Source: Parasponia andersonii
Lineage: Eukaryota; Streptophyta; Magnoliopsida; Rosales; Cannabaceae
Length of the DNA stretch: 64,000 nt
Direction of reading: 5' to 3'
Assembly (NCBI GenBank): GCA_002914805.1
Contig: JXTB01000036.1
Coordinates: forward strand, 374,660 to 438,659
Below, in pieces: positions 44,942 to 57,420 of the stretch (its first letter is position 1; every line of letters begins with the position of its first letter). Below the pieces are notes generated by a model. The model made no database searches. It worked only from the letters and a program-made list of their open reading frames with translations, and was not told where the DNA came from. Made by a program: the position numbers and the translations under genes.

Positions 44942-46043
44942 ACTTTGTTATTTTATTGGAGATATAGGATTTAAATTAGTATTTTTTTTAATGCGTGGCC
45001 CACTTGGTGAGCTTTCTCCTCGCCGTCGTGGAGTTGAATGATTCCCCCTTAGCCCTTACTGATAAAGCATACAGAGAGGGTAATGTGACAATCATGGAGC
45101 CAAGCTGTTATTTGAGAATGTAAGCAATCCAGCTAGCCTTGGGTTAATTAAGAGCTGGCATTTGATGCTCAATGGGGTCCTCTTACTTTAAAATTCCAAA
45201 AAGTCTTCCTCTATCTTTTTCCCCCCCGAACAAAGATGAAGCTATTATATGTTTTTTTCTTTTGAGGTAAAAAATATATAATAGCTTTTGAAACTCTCGG
45301 ATTTTTTTTAATAAATGTTTCCTTAAAAAAAAAAAATTGCCTTTGCCGGCCATAACCTTTCAGTATTTATTTACATGCCATTTCTATTTTCAACCATAAA
45401 ATTTGTTTCTACTAATATCCAGATTGGACTTGCTCTTCCGTTATAGGTACTAGGCCATGCTTTTGAATAATAACAAAGAAGGTGACCAATGTGTGGAACT
45501 GTCCTCATGCATGTATGGCACGTATTATATTCCTGATGTGTGTATTAAGATATTAGCACTGCAGTAGACTTGGGCAGTCATTATCAGGACCCCTCGATAA
45601 CTCCACACCTGGCTAACCCACTAATTTCATGGTCCATATTTCTTGGCCTTTTATTAATCTACAATTAATTCAGTGAAATGGGTATGGACAATTCAAGTGA
45701 AAAAAAAAAGCGAACAATAAATACTTGAATTCCTAAACTCACAAGAACTTTTAGAAAAAAACCAAAATTGGGTGTAATAGATCTATCTCAATCATGCAAG
45801 TAAAACTAAATTTTCACCTTTTTTAATCTAACCTGTCTACTGTTAATGTGTAGAAAAGAAAAAAGAAAAGAAATATCTGAGGGACACCGTTTGGTAAGTG
45901 CTTCAAATTGGGACAAAATGATTGCCAACTGAGACCACCTTTAATTATCTTCTCTACTCTGCTTTCGGTTTCCGCAATCCCCTGCAATCCGCATTCCAAT
46001 ACCCTTATCCCTTTTTTTTCTCTCTTTCAAAGTCGAATCCATA

Positions 46044-46074
<31 letters not shown>

Positions 46075-46105
46075 TGAGAGGTTTGGGCTAGTTTAAGCAT
46101 AAACC
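44942..46105. other. intergenic DNA and WLIM1 upstream region
   Basis: Nothing coding is supported. The right end is the WLIM1 leader, with a pyrimidine-rich stretch at about 46,005-46,030 and a (GA)n tract at 46,043-46,080 ending 26 bases before the start codon. Confidence 0.5.
46043..46080 (+). repeat. (GA)n tract in the WLIM1 leader
   Basis: GA units with two GTGA interruptions, ending 26 bases before the WLIM1 start codon. Confidence 0.85.
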
Positions 46106-47505
46106 ATGGCATTTGCAGGCACAACCCAGAAGTGCATGGCTTGTGACAAGACCGTTTATCTAGTTGACAAGCTAACGGCGGATAATCGGGTATTCCACAA
46201 GGCCTGCTTCCGATGCCACCACTGCAAAGGCACCCTTAAGGTATTTCACTCCCTCTCCTCCGTTTTCCCTTTTCCCTATCTGGGACTGTTTGGGAGTTTT
46301 TATAGCTTTTCAAGCACAGTTCTTCAAAATTCAAGCCTACCCAAATGAAATCTTCCCATTTTTTAAGAGTTTTGATTGGTGATGTTGTGTTAAATCCATT
46401 TTAGTGTCTTCAGTAGAGGCCTGATTTCTGTTAAACTTCTAGATCGGAATAGCTAATTGATAAAGGGAAAAGAACTGAATTCATAACATTCACTAAACCA
46501 CAATTCTAGAACAAATCTTTCTAGGTGTTGTATATATTGCCTTGTTTTGCTATAATTGTTTGTGAGTTGAGATAAGATTTAGTCTGTCAACTTAGTTGTT
46601 CGAGGTTATGATTCTAACTTATGAGCTGTCCAAGGACTAATCTGCCTTTATATATCAAAACAGGTTAGCAAATGAGTGTTTAGATAATATTGGAAGTTGT
46701 CTGCAACTTTACTGATCAGTAGATTCAATTTGCAGCTTAGTAACTACAATTCCTTTGAGGGAGTACTCTACTGCAGGCCACACTTTGATCAGCTTTTCAA
46801 AAGAACGGGTAGTCTTGACAAGAGTTTCGAAGGTAGAGTCCAACATCAGAGAAATAGATGGTATATACGTAAAAACATAATCAATTCCTCCTTTGCCAAT
46901 GCTTATCTGTTGTTATTTCACTCTTCATTTCAGGGACACCAAAAGTTGTAAAACCAGAACGACCTCTTGATAATGAAGTAATGTTTCCTTATCAGAATCT
47001 TTGCTTTTACATAATACTATAACTGCCCAATTATGCTCTTATTCTTGATTAATTAGAAATTTCTTTTGAACAGAAACCTGCGGTGGCCAAAGTCACCAGC
47101 ATGTTTGCTGGAACTAGGGATAAATGTTTTGGCTGCAAGAATACTGTCTACCCAACTGAAAAGGTAAAATCTTATTTTTCTAACACAACCGAACGTAGAA
47201 AGTTCATTAATATCTAAATATTCGTTCATGTTTTACAAAAAGGATGATGCTAATACCGTGATACTGAATAAAAGGTTTCAGTAAACGGAACCCCTTACCA
47301 CAAAAGCTGCTTCAAATGCTGCCATGGAGGGTGTGTGATCAGTCCATCAAACTACATTGCACATGAGGGTCGGCTCTACTGCAAACACCACCATATCCAA
47401 CTCATTAAGGAAAAGGGCAACTTGAGCCAGCTTGAAGGTGACCATGTCAATAAGGATGGAGTTTCAGAGAAAGTCACCGCAACAGAAGTTGCTGCTGAGA
47501 TATGA
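46106..47505 (+). CDS. WLIM1: WLIM1, two-LIM-domain actin-bundling protein
   Basis: Five coding exons at 46106-46240, 46736-46832, 46934-46977, 47074-47163 and 47275-47505, GT-AG throughout, giving 198 residues. The N-terminus MAFAGTTQKCMACDKTVYLVDKL is that of plant WLIM1. LIM domain 1 has its eight ligands at C10, C13, H31, C34, C37, C40, C58 and H61. LIM domain 2 has C110, C113, H131, C134, C137, C142, C158 and H161, with the plant-specific CCHGGC spacing. The C-terminal tail (GDHVNKDGVSEK..AAEI) is short and acidic. Plant WLIM proteins bind, bundle and stabilise actin filaments and also enter the nucleus. All ligands are present, so the gene looks functional. Confidence 0.95.
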
Positions 47506-48390
47506 TACATAGAATAAACTGATTCTAGTTGCCTATGTTGCTGTCGTTTCCCTTGCCTCGTTATCATTATTCTCTGCGGTCCTCAACGCATTTTTCTTGC
47601 CAGAAAGATGGATTCCTATATACATATATATATATTCTACATATATAGTTGAAGCATGTGGATTCATTTGTTGCTTTTGGGTTTTGTTGTGAGATTTGTG
47701 GAATGCTCAAATGAGATGGCAAAACCTGTTTAGTTGTCTTATGCCCCTCTCGGTTTTGTTCCTCTTGAGAGACCTATTTGGTTGGTTTGTGAACTCTTAT
47801 TGTGTTCCTCCATTGATGTTGAATAAGTGTTGAGAATCTTCATTTTTTTTTAAAAAAAAAGGGGAGGTGTAACCACTCGCTACAAATTTTTTAAAAAATA
47901 TCACACTGCAAGCTTGAATCTGGACTTACAAACTACACGCACATTTTAAAGCTTTGTCACACACACATCTTTAAAGCTTTGTACTAATTGGGCTTTGACA
48001 TCTTCATTTTATCTCTCTTAAAAGCATCCAAAACTGGGAATTTTATTTCTCTTAAAAGCATCCAAAACTTCCCAGCTTTGCGTCTATGTACGATTCAACG
48101 TATCCTCATCCTCAACCACCATTCATCTACAACCTGCAAGTCTCATATGACAAAATGCAGGAGGGTTTTATTTGATTGCCAGCTCTGAAAGAGTGTTAAG
48201 AAATAAAATGAAAGTGACACCGCTTTTACGAATATTTATGGCTAATGAAAAACGAAGTAGTTAGTAAAACTATCACTGGGAAATTATATTGACGTTATAA
48301 TTTCAAAACAAATGTGTTATACAGTGCCATACTAGTTAGTGGCATCCAGCTACACCATTGCTCTGTACAGAAGTTCCCAGACCAGTAAAT
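47506..48390. other. convergent 3' regions of WLIM1 and the F-box gene
   Basis: No coding region is supported. The left part is the WLIM1 3' UTR, with a short TA run at about 47,622-47,650; the right end is the F-box gene 3' UTR. A short direct repeat (TCTCTTAAAAGCATCCAAAA, at about 48,014 and 48,048) is present. Confidence 0.5.
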
Positions 48391-50675
48391 TCAGTCACCA
48401 GAAAACTGCACTGCATCAAGAAGACAACCATTCTCGGAAACATGTTTCAAATCTACAATACTATTTTCTCGGAGAAACCCAAATCCAAATGTCCCATCCC
48501 CATATTGCCAAACCCTTCCTTCCACATGCATCGAGTGAGCAGTGGTGCCGGCGAGATATGGAATTACTAAATCGAAACTAGAGTTGACATGAAGAATTCG
48601 AGAGACCACATTGTTCTCGGCTAATGTTGGATGCGCAAGAGCGAAATCTGCCGCTGGAAGTGGTCGAAGATGAATGCGACTATCATATATAGTTTCTTCC
48701 TCAGCCGAAAATGGAGACTCCAAAAATTTAGTGTTAGAAGTCCAAAACACTGGACCATAACTGTGGACATTTTCAGTTGAATTGCAAACCTTTTGGCAGG
48801 CAATGCCACCAACATCGTCGTACAAAACAAGATAGAAGCCCAAATTCATGTCGTCGTAAAGTCCCTGAGATTGGAAGCAGTAAGGGGAGGTCAAACAATC
48901 CATAGTGATACTCTTATGAGAAGTAAGAGGAAAGGAGCAAACCAATCAGTTGCACATAAAGTAGAACCATCCGTAGAGACACAATCCAATTCAAATCCTT
49001 TCACGTAATACATGTACATACTTAGTCAAAATCCGTAGAGTCGAAATTCAACTCAAAATCCGCCAAAGTAAAAAGGTACATAATGTTGGATGAAGGATTC
49101 CTAAAACTAAACGGGACATATTTAGTGTCCTTTTTTAAGTTTCTAAAAACTCCTTGGGGACCTAGGACTATAACGTACGTGCCAAAAAAAAAAAAGGTAG
49201 ACCCAAACCAGAGGAAAAACTTCTTATTTGTATATTCCTGAATAACATCAATATCTTTAACGCTCAGCTAAGAGGTTGGATACCACAGCAAAGCAACCTC
49301 CCTGTGAGGATTAATTCCAGAAAAAACCAGAGCCTGCTAATCTATAACAAGTTCAAGGAACCCAAACTAACGACAACAAAGATAAACAAGAACAAAGCTA
49401 TGAATCCAAAGAAAGAGCAGAATAAGACTCCAATCAGGGAACTGAGGGAATAGATTCTTTTCAGTCCTGAAGACATTCACAGCTACATTAGAGACACTCC
49501 CTAAAAATGATAGAAAAGTGTACTGACATAATACTCTCTAATGATAGAACCTCCACATTTACATCACCATAAGTTCAGTTCTAGTTTCCCACAATTGAGC
49601 ACGAGAGGTTTTGCCACAAAGCAATGACAAAACAAAATCGACTACAACATAATACAAGTGCATTGATTAAGGAGCATTATTAAGAGAGAAGATTAAACAA
49701 CACCTTCCATAGACCCTGCAAAGGCCTCGACGAAGTGGGTGAGCAATTGACAATCTTGACGAAATGTTGTGCTTCCCACCTCCTCCTCGCTTGCCTTTCC
49801 TTCTCCCTCCTCCTTTGCCTCCTCGAGGCCCTGTCTCCAACCGGGCTCGTCCGGTTCGCAAAGTACTGATAAATCTCCGACATTAACCGATCTGGTAAGC
49901 TCCCGGGCGACCCGAACTCCGGTTCATTCGAATCCTCGCCAACGCCACCATCCTCCGCAATCATGTTCTCCGAGCTCGAACTTCTTCTCACACCATTTCT
50001 CCTCTGTTCCCGAGATTTCGAGTACGCAAAGCTCAAATCTTCCTCAACCACGAAATGGGTCTTGCCCATGAAGCTCAGATTGACCGGAACCAAATCGTTC
50101 TCCGAACAGTCAAAGCTCCCGGAGCTGGCCAAATCGGAGGAGATTTCGCTCCGGCCATCGGGATCGAGGAAGCTCGCCACCTGGCCCTCCTGCGAGACGC
50201 TCATCCACAAAAACGGTGCCTTAATCACATTATAGGATCCGCTTCTCGACGGCGAAACCCTAGAGCCGGTGAGGAACGACGAACCCCATTCGAAGAAAAT
50301 CAACGGCGGGGATGACGCGGCGGTGGTTCCTGCCCCCGCGCCGCTTCGGCGCCAGAAACCAATCAGATTCTCCCACTCGGTGAGGGTCTTGTAGAGCCGC
50401 CTGTAGGAGATTCTGCCCTTGCACCAATTCCTGATCTGGGTCTTCGAGCCCCACCTCCGGTCGCACATGGCGAACCAGAGCTTGGCGTCGTTTCTGCACA
50501 GCGAAACGAAACGTTTCGATGTGCACGCGAATGTGGCGATCTCGGACGGCGTTAGGAACGAGAGGACGCAGAGCTGGACGTCTTCGGGGAAATCGGTGAA
50601 CGAAATGGAAAGGCCGTCATCGATGGTGAGATTGGGGTCTTCAAGCCTCGCCATTTTTCCTTCTCTTTTCTGCAA
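48391..50675 (-). CDS. F-box protein, At3g12350 type (481 residues)
   Basis: Two coding exons on the minus strand, 50675-49704 and 48864-48391, are joined by an 839-base GT-AG intron (phase 0, [13 protein letters not shown]). The F-box lies near residues 27-72 ([34 protein letters not shown]). The middle is Ser-rich and then strongly basic ([18 protein letters not shown]). The C-terminal exon holds the conserved end ([22 protein letters not shown] to [15 protein letters not shown]). The same architecture is known from Arabidopsis At3g12350, an F-box protein whose target is not known to me. F-box proteins recruit substrates to SCF ubiquitin ligases. A second in-frame ATG at 50654 could be the true start. 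Coding DNA in exon 1 is GC-rich. Confidence 0.9.
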
Positions 50676-51861
50676 GCTAGGGACGATTTTCTCAGGAAAG
50701 TTGTGAATTTTCTTGGGAACGTTACAGAGAGCACGGAAGATTGGATTATTTTTATTCTTATTGTTTTTGAATTGAATTGAATGGTTATTTTTTGTTCTTT
50801 ATTATGTGGGAAAAATTGGTGTTGAAATTAAATCAAACTGAATTGGTAGATTCTTGGAGAAAGGGAATGATTCCTTCAATCTGGATACTGTTGAAGAGGA
50901 ATATGTCCTTAGAATTAGAAGGGAAGACTCGTGGAAGCTGTTGCTCTGTTCTGTCTTCTGTCTGTGGAACTGGGCAATCACACGGGTAAAACCGTAATTT
51001 AATAATGTGCGTTTATCTTTATCTACGTGGCGATGCAAAGTGACTCTAACTTGAAAAAGAACATTTCCAAGGGGAATCCAATACGTAGGTCACATGATTC
51101 ACTATTTTTAAAATGAATGTTCAACAAATATAGGAGGCAAGTAGCCCTAAAAACTCCCTCCCTCTAAAAAAGACATATGCGATCACTCTCGTTTTGATCT
51201 CCACAAAGAACGGTAAATAAAAATCTTTAACCACTGTCGTTAAAATAAACTTATTAACTTCATCTAACCATTCCACGTTACATGATTTGGTGCAATGCAA
51301 TTTGGGTCCTAAATATGAGATTTAACAAATTTGATTAAATTGAAAAAATAATCTTCAAAAAGTCATAACTGCAAAAAAAAACGATTAACAATAAACATAT
51401 TCAACATATTTAAAAAATTTATCCACTCATACTTGTCTAAGTGAAATCTTAACAAGATACAACTCAATAAAATAAATTAAAATACAAATATCTAAAATTC
51501 AAATATGTAAGTATCCTGCAAACAACATTACAAAAAAAATGTTGAAATTAAAACACAAATGTCTAAAATTCAAATTTAAAGTTGAATATTATTTGGAAGA
51601 ATATTTCAATATATGAAAGTTTAGGTTCTAATATATATATATATANGATGCACGTCTTTCCATGCACGATGCACGTCTTTCCATGCACTTCATTATAGCT
51701 ATTAGATCACCATTAGATAGTGATCCAACGGTTTAAAAAAAATACCTATGCATAGGTAAAAAAAAAAATACCTACTGGATTGGTGCCCTATATATATATA
51801 TATATGTGTGTGTATATATACATATAAATTTATGTATAAGAGTATTTTTAAAATTAGTATA
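50676..51861. other. F-box gene upstream region and AT-rich DNA
   Basis: The left few hundred bases are the F-box promoter and leader. No coding region is supported. A TA run leads to a single unresolved base (N) at 51,646, followed by a 22-base direct duplication (ATGCACGTCTTTCCATGCAC type) at 51,648-51,690. The right edge is the left LTR of element C. Confidence 0.5.
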
Positions 51862-52485
51862 TGTTGACGGAGGTTTTGTCAACAATGAATTTAAGAAATT
51901 GTAAGATGTGGCTTGTGTATGAAAATGGTTGATCAATCAAAGCATGCAAAAGAGCCAAGAATTTTATAGTGGTTCGACCCTAAAAAAGATGAGTCTACGT
52001 CTACTATTGTTCACTATTTTCTGGAAGATTACAAGGGAGTGCAGAGTATGTTCAGAAAGTGAGTCCTTAAGTTTTTCCCAAAAAGATCCCCTACTGTAGC
52101 ATTGATCTTCCCCTTATATAGGTGAAGGTAGCTCAATGTTTCCCGATTATGAAAACGGGTAAGTGTATAATCAGAAAATACAATTTGAGTAACAATATAA
52201 CTGGGTAATAACTTAAATGAAATGACTGGTCGATCTTGAAAGAAAAACTTTTGTTTCCCTTTCTTTGTAGGTTATCCGCTTGACGAATCTTAGTCTAGTT
52301 TCCTTTTTATTCTAGTCGCACTTAACTCGTTCAGAAGAGGTCGTACTTTATTCGGAGGGAGGTCGCATTCGACTTACTCAGAAGAGGTCGCACTTAACTT
52401 ACTTGTGCGACCTGACATGTTCTCTTAGTCGCTAACTTTCCCTTTCTACCATTAACCAATATATAGGTTTTTAGACTGCACAACA
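51862..52485 (-). repeat. Element C left (3') LTR
   Basis: Starts TGTTGACGGAGG, ends GCACAACA. Contains a run of short internal repeats around GAAGAGGTCGCACTT at about 52,325-52,410, with one more unit than the right LTR. Confidence 0.9.
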
Positions 52486-52922
52486 ATTACCCCACAGCTC
52501 TATTAGTTCTTTAGGAAAAAATGGAGCTTCCTTCTATTATAAGTGCGAGCTTATAAATGCGGCGTCATGACATTATCTTGAGATCTTCGAAGAGTCGTCA
52601 ATTCTCAAATCACATCTTTTCAGAACCACACGTACCTTCTCCTGACAGATGAAACCACGTGTCACCTTTTCTCAGCAAAACTCGATGAGACTTTTCCATT
52701 TTTTGAGCAAACACAATGACAGCGATGGCGCCAGCTGTTGTCTTGAATCGAGTTGTTTCAAATTTTGAAAAGATACCGATTTAATTCGGAAAATCAACTC
52801 CCGCGTGAATTTCGGCCTCTGGATTTGAAAATTAAATACCTTGATCTACGGCTGTGATTTGATGACACTCGACATATATATATCAAAAAATTTTATCCGC
52901 CTCTTCTTCAAAACTTGAACCC

Positions 52923-55668
52923 TATGGCCTCCTGCTTCTCTCTCCTGAAACCCGAAGTGTCCACAGAGCAATTCTTCCAGTGTCGTTCTGTTTCTCAGAT
53001 CGCACAGCTTCATCATCTTCTCCGACGAAGTTATCATCACAATCCTTCAGACGTCATCTTGGTCCCTCCGTCTTCGAAGAAAGGTTAATATATATCCTCT
53101 CTCTCTTGTTCTTCGATTTTTCCAGAACTCTGATTTACAGATCTTATTTCTAGAAAATAGGAACAAATCGTAGAGCCTAAATATTCTGAACATAAACCCA
53201 TCCCTTATTCGGATGGACTGTAAAATGAAAATTTTTCAGAGTTCCTCTATTAATTTATAGAATAGACTTTTTAGATGACTGACAGACATACGAACTTGTA
53301 GAAGAATTTTAGGATCTGAAACCTTATTTTTTGAAAACTATAATCAGTCGAGTGACGAATTATCGAAGAACTGCTCGAACAATTTTTATGAATCAGTAGA
53401 TCGATTAGAAAAAATTCGATAAGCAGCTTGTTGATGTAATCCTAGGACGAGACCCCAAAACTGCTCGCATATAGCTAAGATCCCTGATACTTGCATAGGA
53501 CTAAATCCATCTATATTTCTTTTCAGATGTCTAGTAGTAAGGATTTTAGGAAAAGGAATGCATTCTCAGGAGAATCTTCAAATACCAGCGTTAGCTCTAT
53601 AAACCTCGAAGACTACCTTGAGCTAGAACCTGAAGTGGAAATAACCGGGGTCAGGCAAAGTAGTCCTCGCATAGGCGACCTTCCTCAAGACCAATAGCCT
53701 CGGCATATCAGAGATGCCCCTGCGTTTGCAACGGGTTATCAATATATAGAGGGAGATTGGTCATGTACCAATGTAAAGACGAGCTGTTCAACAAACAAGC
53801 TCATAAAAATCGTTTGCAACTATAAAATCGATGTCCCTCTATGCCTTCCCATAGAGTTCAATCGACCACACACACCTCCTCGCAGAATTACCTCATTCTC
53901 GGAAGCAGTTCTTAGATACGGTGTCCACCTCCCACCTCATTCTTACATAAAATTAATCGTCGATTACTATAGAGTCGTCCCTTTTTAACTAACTCTAAAC
54001 ACTTATAGATATATGGTAGGTCTGTACATACTATACCATAAACTAGGCTTAGAGACCCCCACTCCTGAAGAGTTCACTTGGTTCTACCAAGTGAAATCAA
54101 ACCTATCAGACTTCGGCTTCTTTTATGCGAGCAAGTAGTTGAACCAAGCAATAAAAACTATCTACGGGGTCCGCAATAATATGGGAAAATGGAAAAATCT
54201 ATTTTTCCACTTTGACTACGTAGATAACGGCTTCTTTCAGAACCCTGGTAAGTAACTTTCAGCTTATCGCTTTCTCTACATAAATATATTATTCTGATTG
54301 CACTCGTATGTCATTGCAGATAATAGAGAACGACCAGGACTCTCCAAAGAGTAGCTCGTAAGGGTATATAAAATAAACAACCTTCCGATCGAAGAGTTTG
54401 ATTGGAAGAAGCTTGGGACGACCAAGAACTTAGTTACTTGCGGACTGCTTCAAAAGGGAGCCGCCTTCCCAGATTCTACTAACCGTCCCACCAAACCTTC
54501 GAGCTCGAAGAAAAAGCCAGGAAAACAGAAGGAAAAGGGCCTCGTCTTCAAAACCCAGGAAACAAAAAGCACCTGCCACACCTACAGTCTCGGAAGCATC
54601 CTCTTCAAAAGCTGCATCGCCACCAATCTCTCATCAGCAAGAAGGTAGTTATTTTTCTTTTTCCTCTCATCGCATTATGTCACCTCGCATGCTGACTCGC
54701 ATATTTATACAGAATTGGTTATTAGCAGTAGGCTACGAGCACCGCCTTCCACTCTGGGATCAATAGCAAAGTCCAAGATACCAGAGAGCACACCTCCAAC
54801 GACGAAAGGGGAAGAGAAGGTCGACATTTCAAAGAAACAAAAAGTCGCCTTTGAGGATATCCTGGCAAGCATGCCTCCTCCTCAGTCTCCACTAACTACG
54901 AGCCAACCTAAGCTACCCAAGGAGACGATCACTTCTGATGAAGGACCGAGCCAGGTCGATAAAGACGATGATCTTTTTACACTCCTTCGTCAACTGCCAG
55001 AAAAAGCTAGTATGAGCGCGACTTTCATCAACCGTTTCACTTCTGAAGATGGCTGGGCGAGGATGAAGCGAAGATTAGCCAAGGTTGCCTTCGGTTCTGC
55101 GATAAGGATGTTGGCAAATGTAAGCATCTTCTATTTTCTCTCTTCAACGCACTTTTCTGGTATTGATGTGTTATATTTTCAAACCGTTGCAGCCGCTGTT
55201 TTGATGCATGACCCGGTCCTCGAATGTATTGAAAAAGTCGAAAAAATTGAAGAAATAACCCAAGCATTTGAGGACTCGAAGAAGGCTCACGAGGAAGAGA
55301 AAAAATCCTTCGAACTGGAGAATCAGCAGCTACGCGAGTATCTGGCCAAGGAAAAGCTCGAAAAGGAGAAGCTCGAGAAGAAAATTAAAGAACTTGAGAA
55401 GACAATCTCTGAGTATCCAGATATTCTAAAAAAGGCAACGACAGAAGCGGCTCACAAGGCTATAAAAGAGTTCAAAGCCACCGAAGGTAAGGAGCTCGAA
55501 GAAAAAACTAGTGATATCGCCTTGTCGACCATAATATATAATATCTTCTGTGAGCATCCGGACTTCGACTTTTCCATCCTTGGTGAAGATGTGGTCGAGC
55601 TTGTCCAGAGTTGGAGGGAAGTGGAAGCTGCCAAGACTGGAGACGGTGGAGTGAGCACATTTGCATAG
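52923..55668 (+). pseudogene. Element C antisense spliced ORF (plant-mobile-domain-like protein)
   Basis: The plus strand, opposite to gag-pol, carries coding-like blocks separated by intron-like gaps. In order: a short N-terminal block at 52,923; SSSKDFRKRNAFSGESS at about 53,526; the conserved core FSEAVLRYGVHLPPHSYIKL and GLYILYHKLGLETPTPEEFT, with YQVKSNLSDFGFFYASK, at about 53,900-54,250; and a C-terminal block at about 54,715-55,668 that is Lys/Glu-rich with a long predicted coiled coil (EKVEKIEEITQAFEDSKKAH and on). Splice-like sites include GTAAGT at 54,249 with an acceptor near 54,320. Such antisense ORFs with a transposase-like or plant mobile domain are known from Tat elements. Role unknown. 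The ORF is a broken fossil here. Confidence 0.7.
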
Positions 55669-56317
55669 TTTTTTTTTTTTTTTAAATTTCAGAACAATGC
55701 GGGCTTCGTCTCTTAATTTTTTGTAATACTTTGCTTACATACAGGTGCGAGTCTTTATCAATGAATGCTTTCTTTATTAGACATTTATTCCTGCAAAACA
55801 ATTAAAACACTATATTGCAATATAAAGATACATAATTTAACCAAGTAGTCAATCACTAGGTGACTGATCAGTACGCTATTACGATTTGAATTTAACACTT
55901 AAAACGGGTTTTAAGTGTTAGGATAGGTTAGGTCATTTAAGAAAACAGTAAGTATGAGTAGTGCGAACTCAATACTGTTTTTCAAAAGTTCTGTGGCAAA
56001 ATGTAATATAGTAATATATCACATCGAACAATGAATATTTTGCTTAGTTACTTTGTTGTTCGAGGAGGAAAATTGCGTAATACGATATGCTATGGCATGA
56101 AGCGAGAAGAAAATCCTAAGATTTTAAGAAATTTTAGAAATTTCGGCGATCTAAAATTCCAACCCCTCTAAATGGACATTTTGCATAGTCCTTTAGGAAG
56201 CAAGTAGGAGATAATATTCTGATCCCACTGCCTCCTGAGTTTTATGGTATCCGAAAACTGCCATAAAACTATAAAAAATGAACCAAATCGAATGATCGAT
56301 GAGGAGACATCCTTATT

Positions 56318-56395
56318 GATGATGACGAATGACGAATAACGAATGACGACCAACGAATGACGAACAATGAATGACGACCAACGAATGACGAATAT
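56318..56395 (+). repeat. minisatellite within element C
   Basis: Short units of the form (A)ATGACGA(A/C)(T/C)A(A)CG repeat about eight times between the antisense ORF and the integrase end. It is a local slippage product inside the element. Confidence 0.75.
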
Positions 56396-56876
56396 AAGTA
56401 GTTATCTTTATTGACGAATACATGAGGATATATATGAAGATTTACTGATAATAGTGACGAAGTTGTTTTGCATTCCAAGCATACTCGATCTTTTGTCCAC
56501 TAGTGCGAGCTACCTTATATGTCCTAGGTCGAATAACGGCATCAATAACATATAGTCCTTCCCAAGAGGGTCCAAATACACCAGCACCATGCTCTTTATT
56601 ATTAGGTAGAACCTGTCGAAGAACAAGATCACCAACTTCAAACTCTCGGCCTCTAACTTTAGAGTTATAATGTCGAGACGTGTGCTATTGATATGATGCG
56701 ATCTGAAGCTGAGACTGCTCGCGCCTTTCTTTTAAAAGATCGAGCTCAATCCTCATCAACGCATTATTCTGATCTTGCTCATAGGTAGATCATCGTAGAG
56801 AGCTCACACCAATTTCTGCTGGTACCATTGCTTCGTATCCATAAGCTAAAGAGAATAAACTCTCTCCAGTAGTGGT

Positions 56877-57420
56877 TCATTGAGTGGTGCGATAAGCCCA
56901 CAATACTTCAGAGAGTACTTTTGGCCAAGCTCCTTTGTGCTCTTCCAGCTTTATCTTTATGTTCTGTTTAAGTATCTTGTTTATAGCCTCGATATGTCCA
57001 TTGGCTTGTGGATGAACAATAACAGAAAAATTCTTCTTGATGCCTAAGTTGTCGCAGAAGTTACGGAACTCATCATAGTCAAATTGTTTCCCATTATCAG
57101 AAATTATGATAAGCGGTATACCATAACAGTAGATTATAGATTTGTAAACAAAATCTATCATCTTCTTTGTGGAAATGGTACTCAAGGTTTCAGCTTCTGT
57201 CCACTTGGTGAAATAATCGATTGCGACTACCGCATATTTTAATCCACCTCGCGCCAATGGAAGTATTCCGATCATATCAATTCCCCACATTGCAAATGGT
57301 CATGGACTGGTCATTGGAGTTAGATGAACATGTGGTATTCTAGGAATAATTGCAAATCATTAACATTTGTCACACCTCTTAGCAAATTCCATTGTATCCT
57401 TCTTTATAGTTGGCTAAAAA
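56877..57420 (-). pseudogene. Element C integrase region
   Basis: Core segments are visible on the minus strand: AVVAIDYFTKWTEAE, IISDNGKQFDYDEFR, SVIVHPQANGHIEAINK and VLWAYRTT. The zinc-binding part lies upstream at about 57,420-57,500 (HEEICRNHSGGQALANKVLRQGYF). Broken. Confidence 0.85.

Noticed and set aside
44725-44967. 80-codon plus-strand frame over the tRNA
   Set aside because: It crosses a complete tRNA-Pro gene on the other strand and a tandem repeat.
49769-50706. Several plus-strand frames opposite the F-box gene
   Set aside because: They overlap the GC-rich coding exon of a well-supported F-box protein on the other strand and show no homology.
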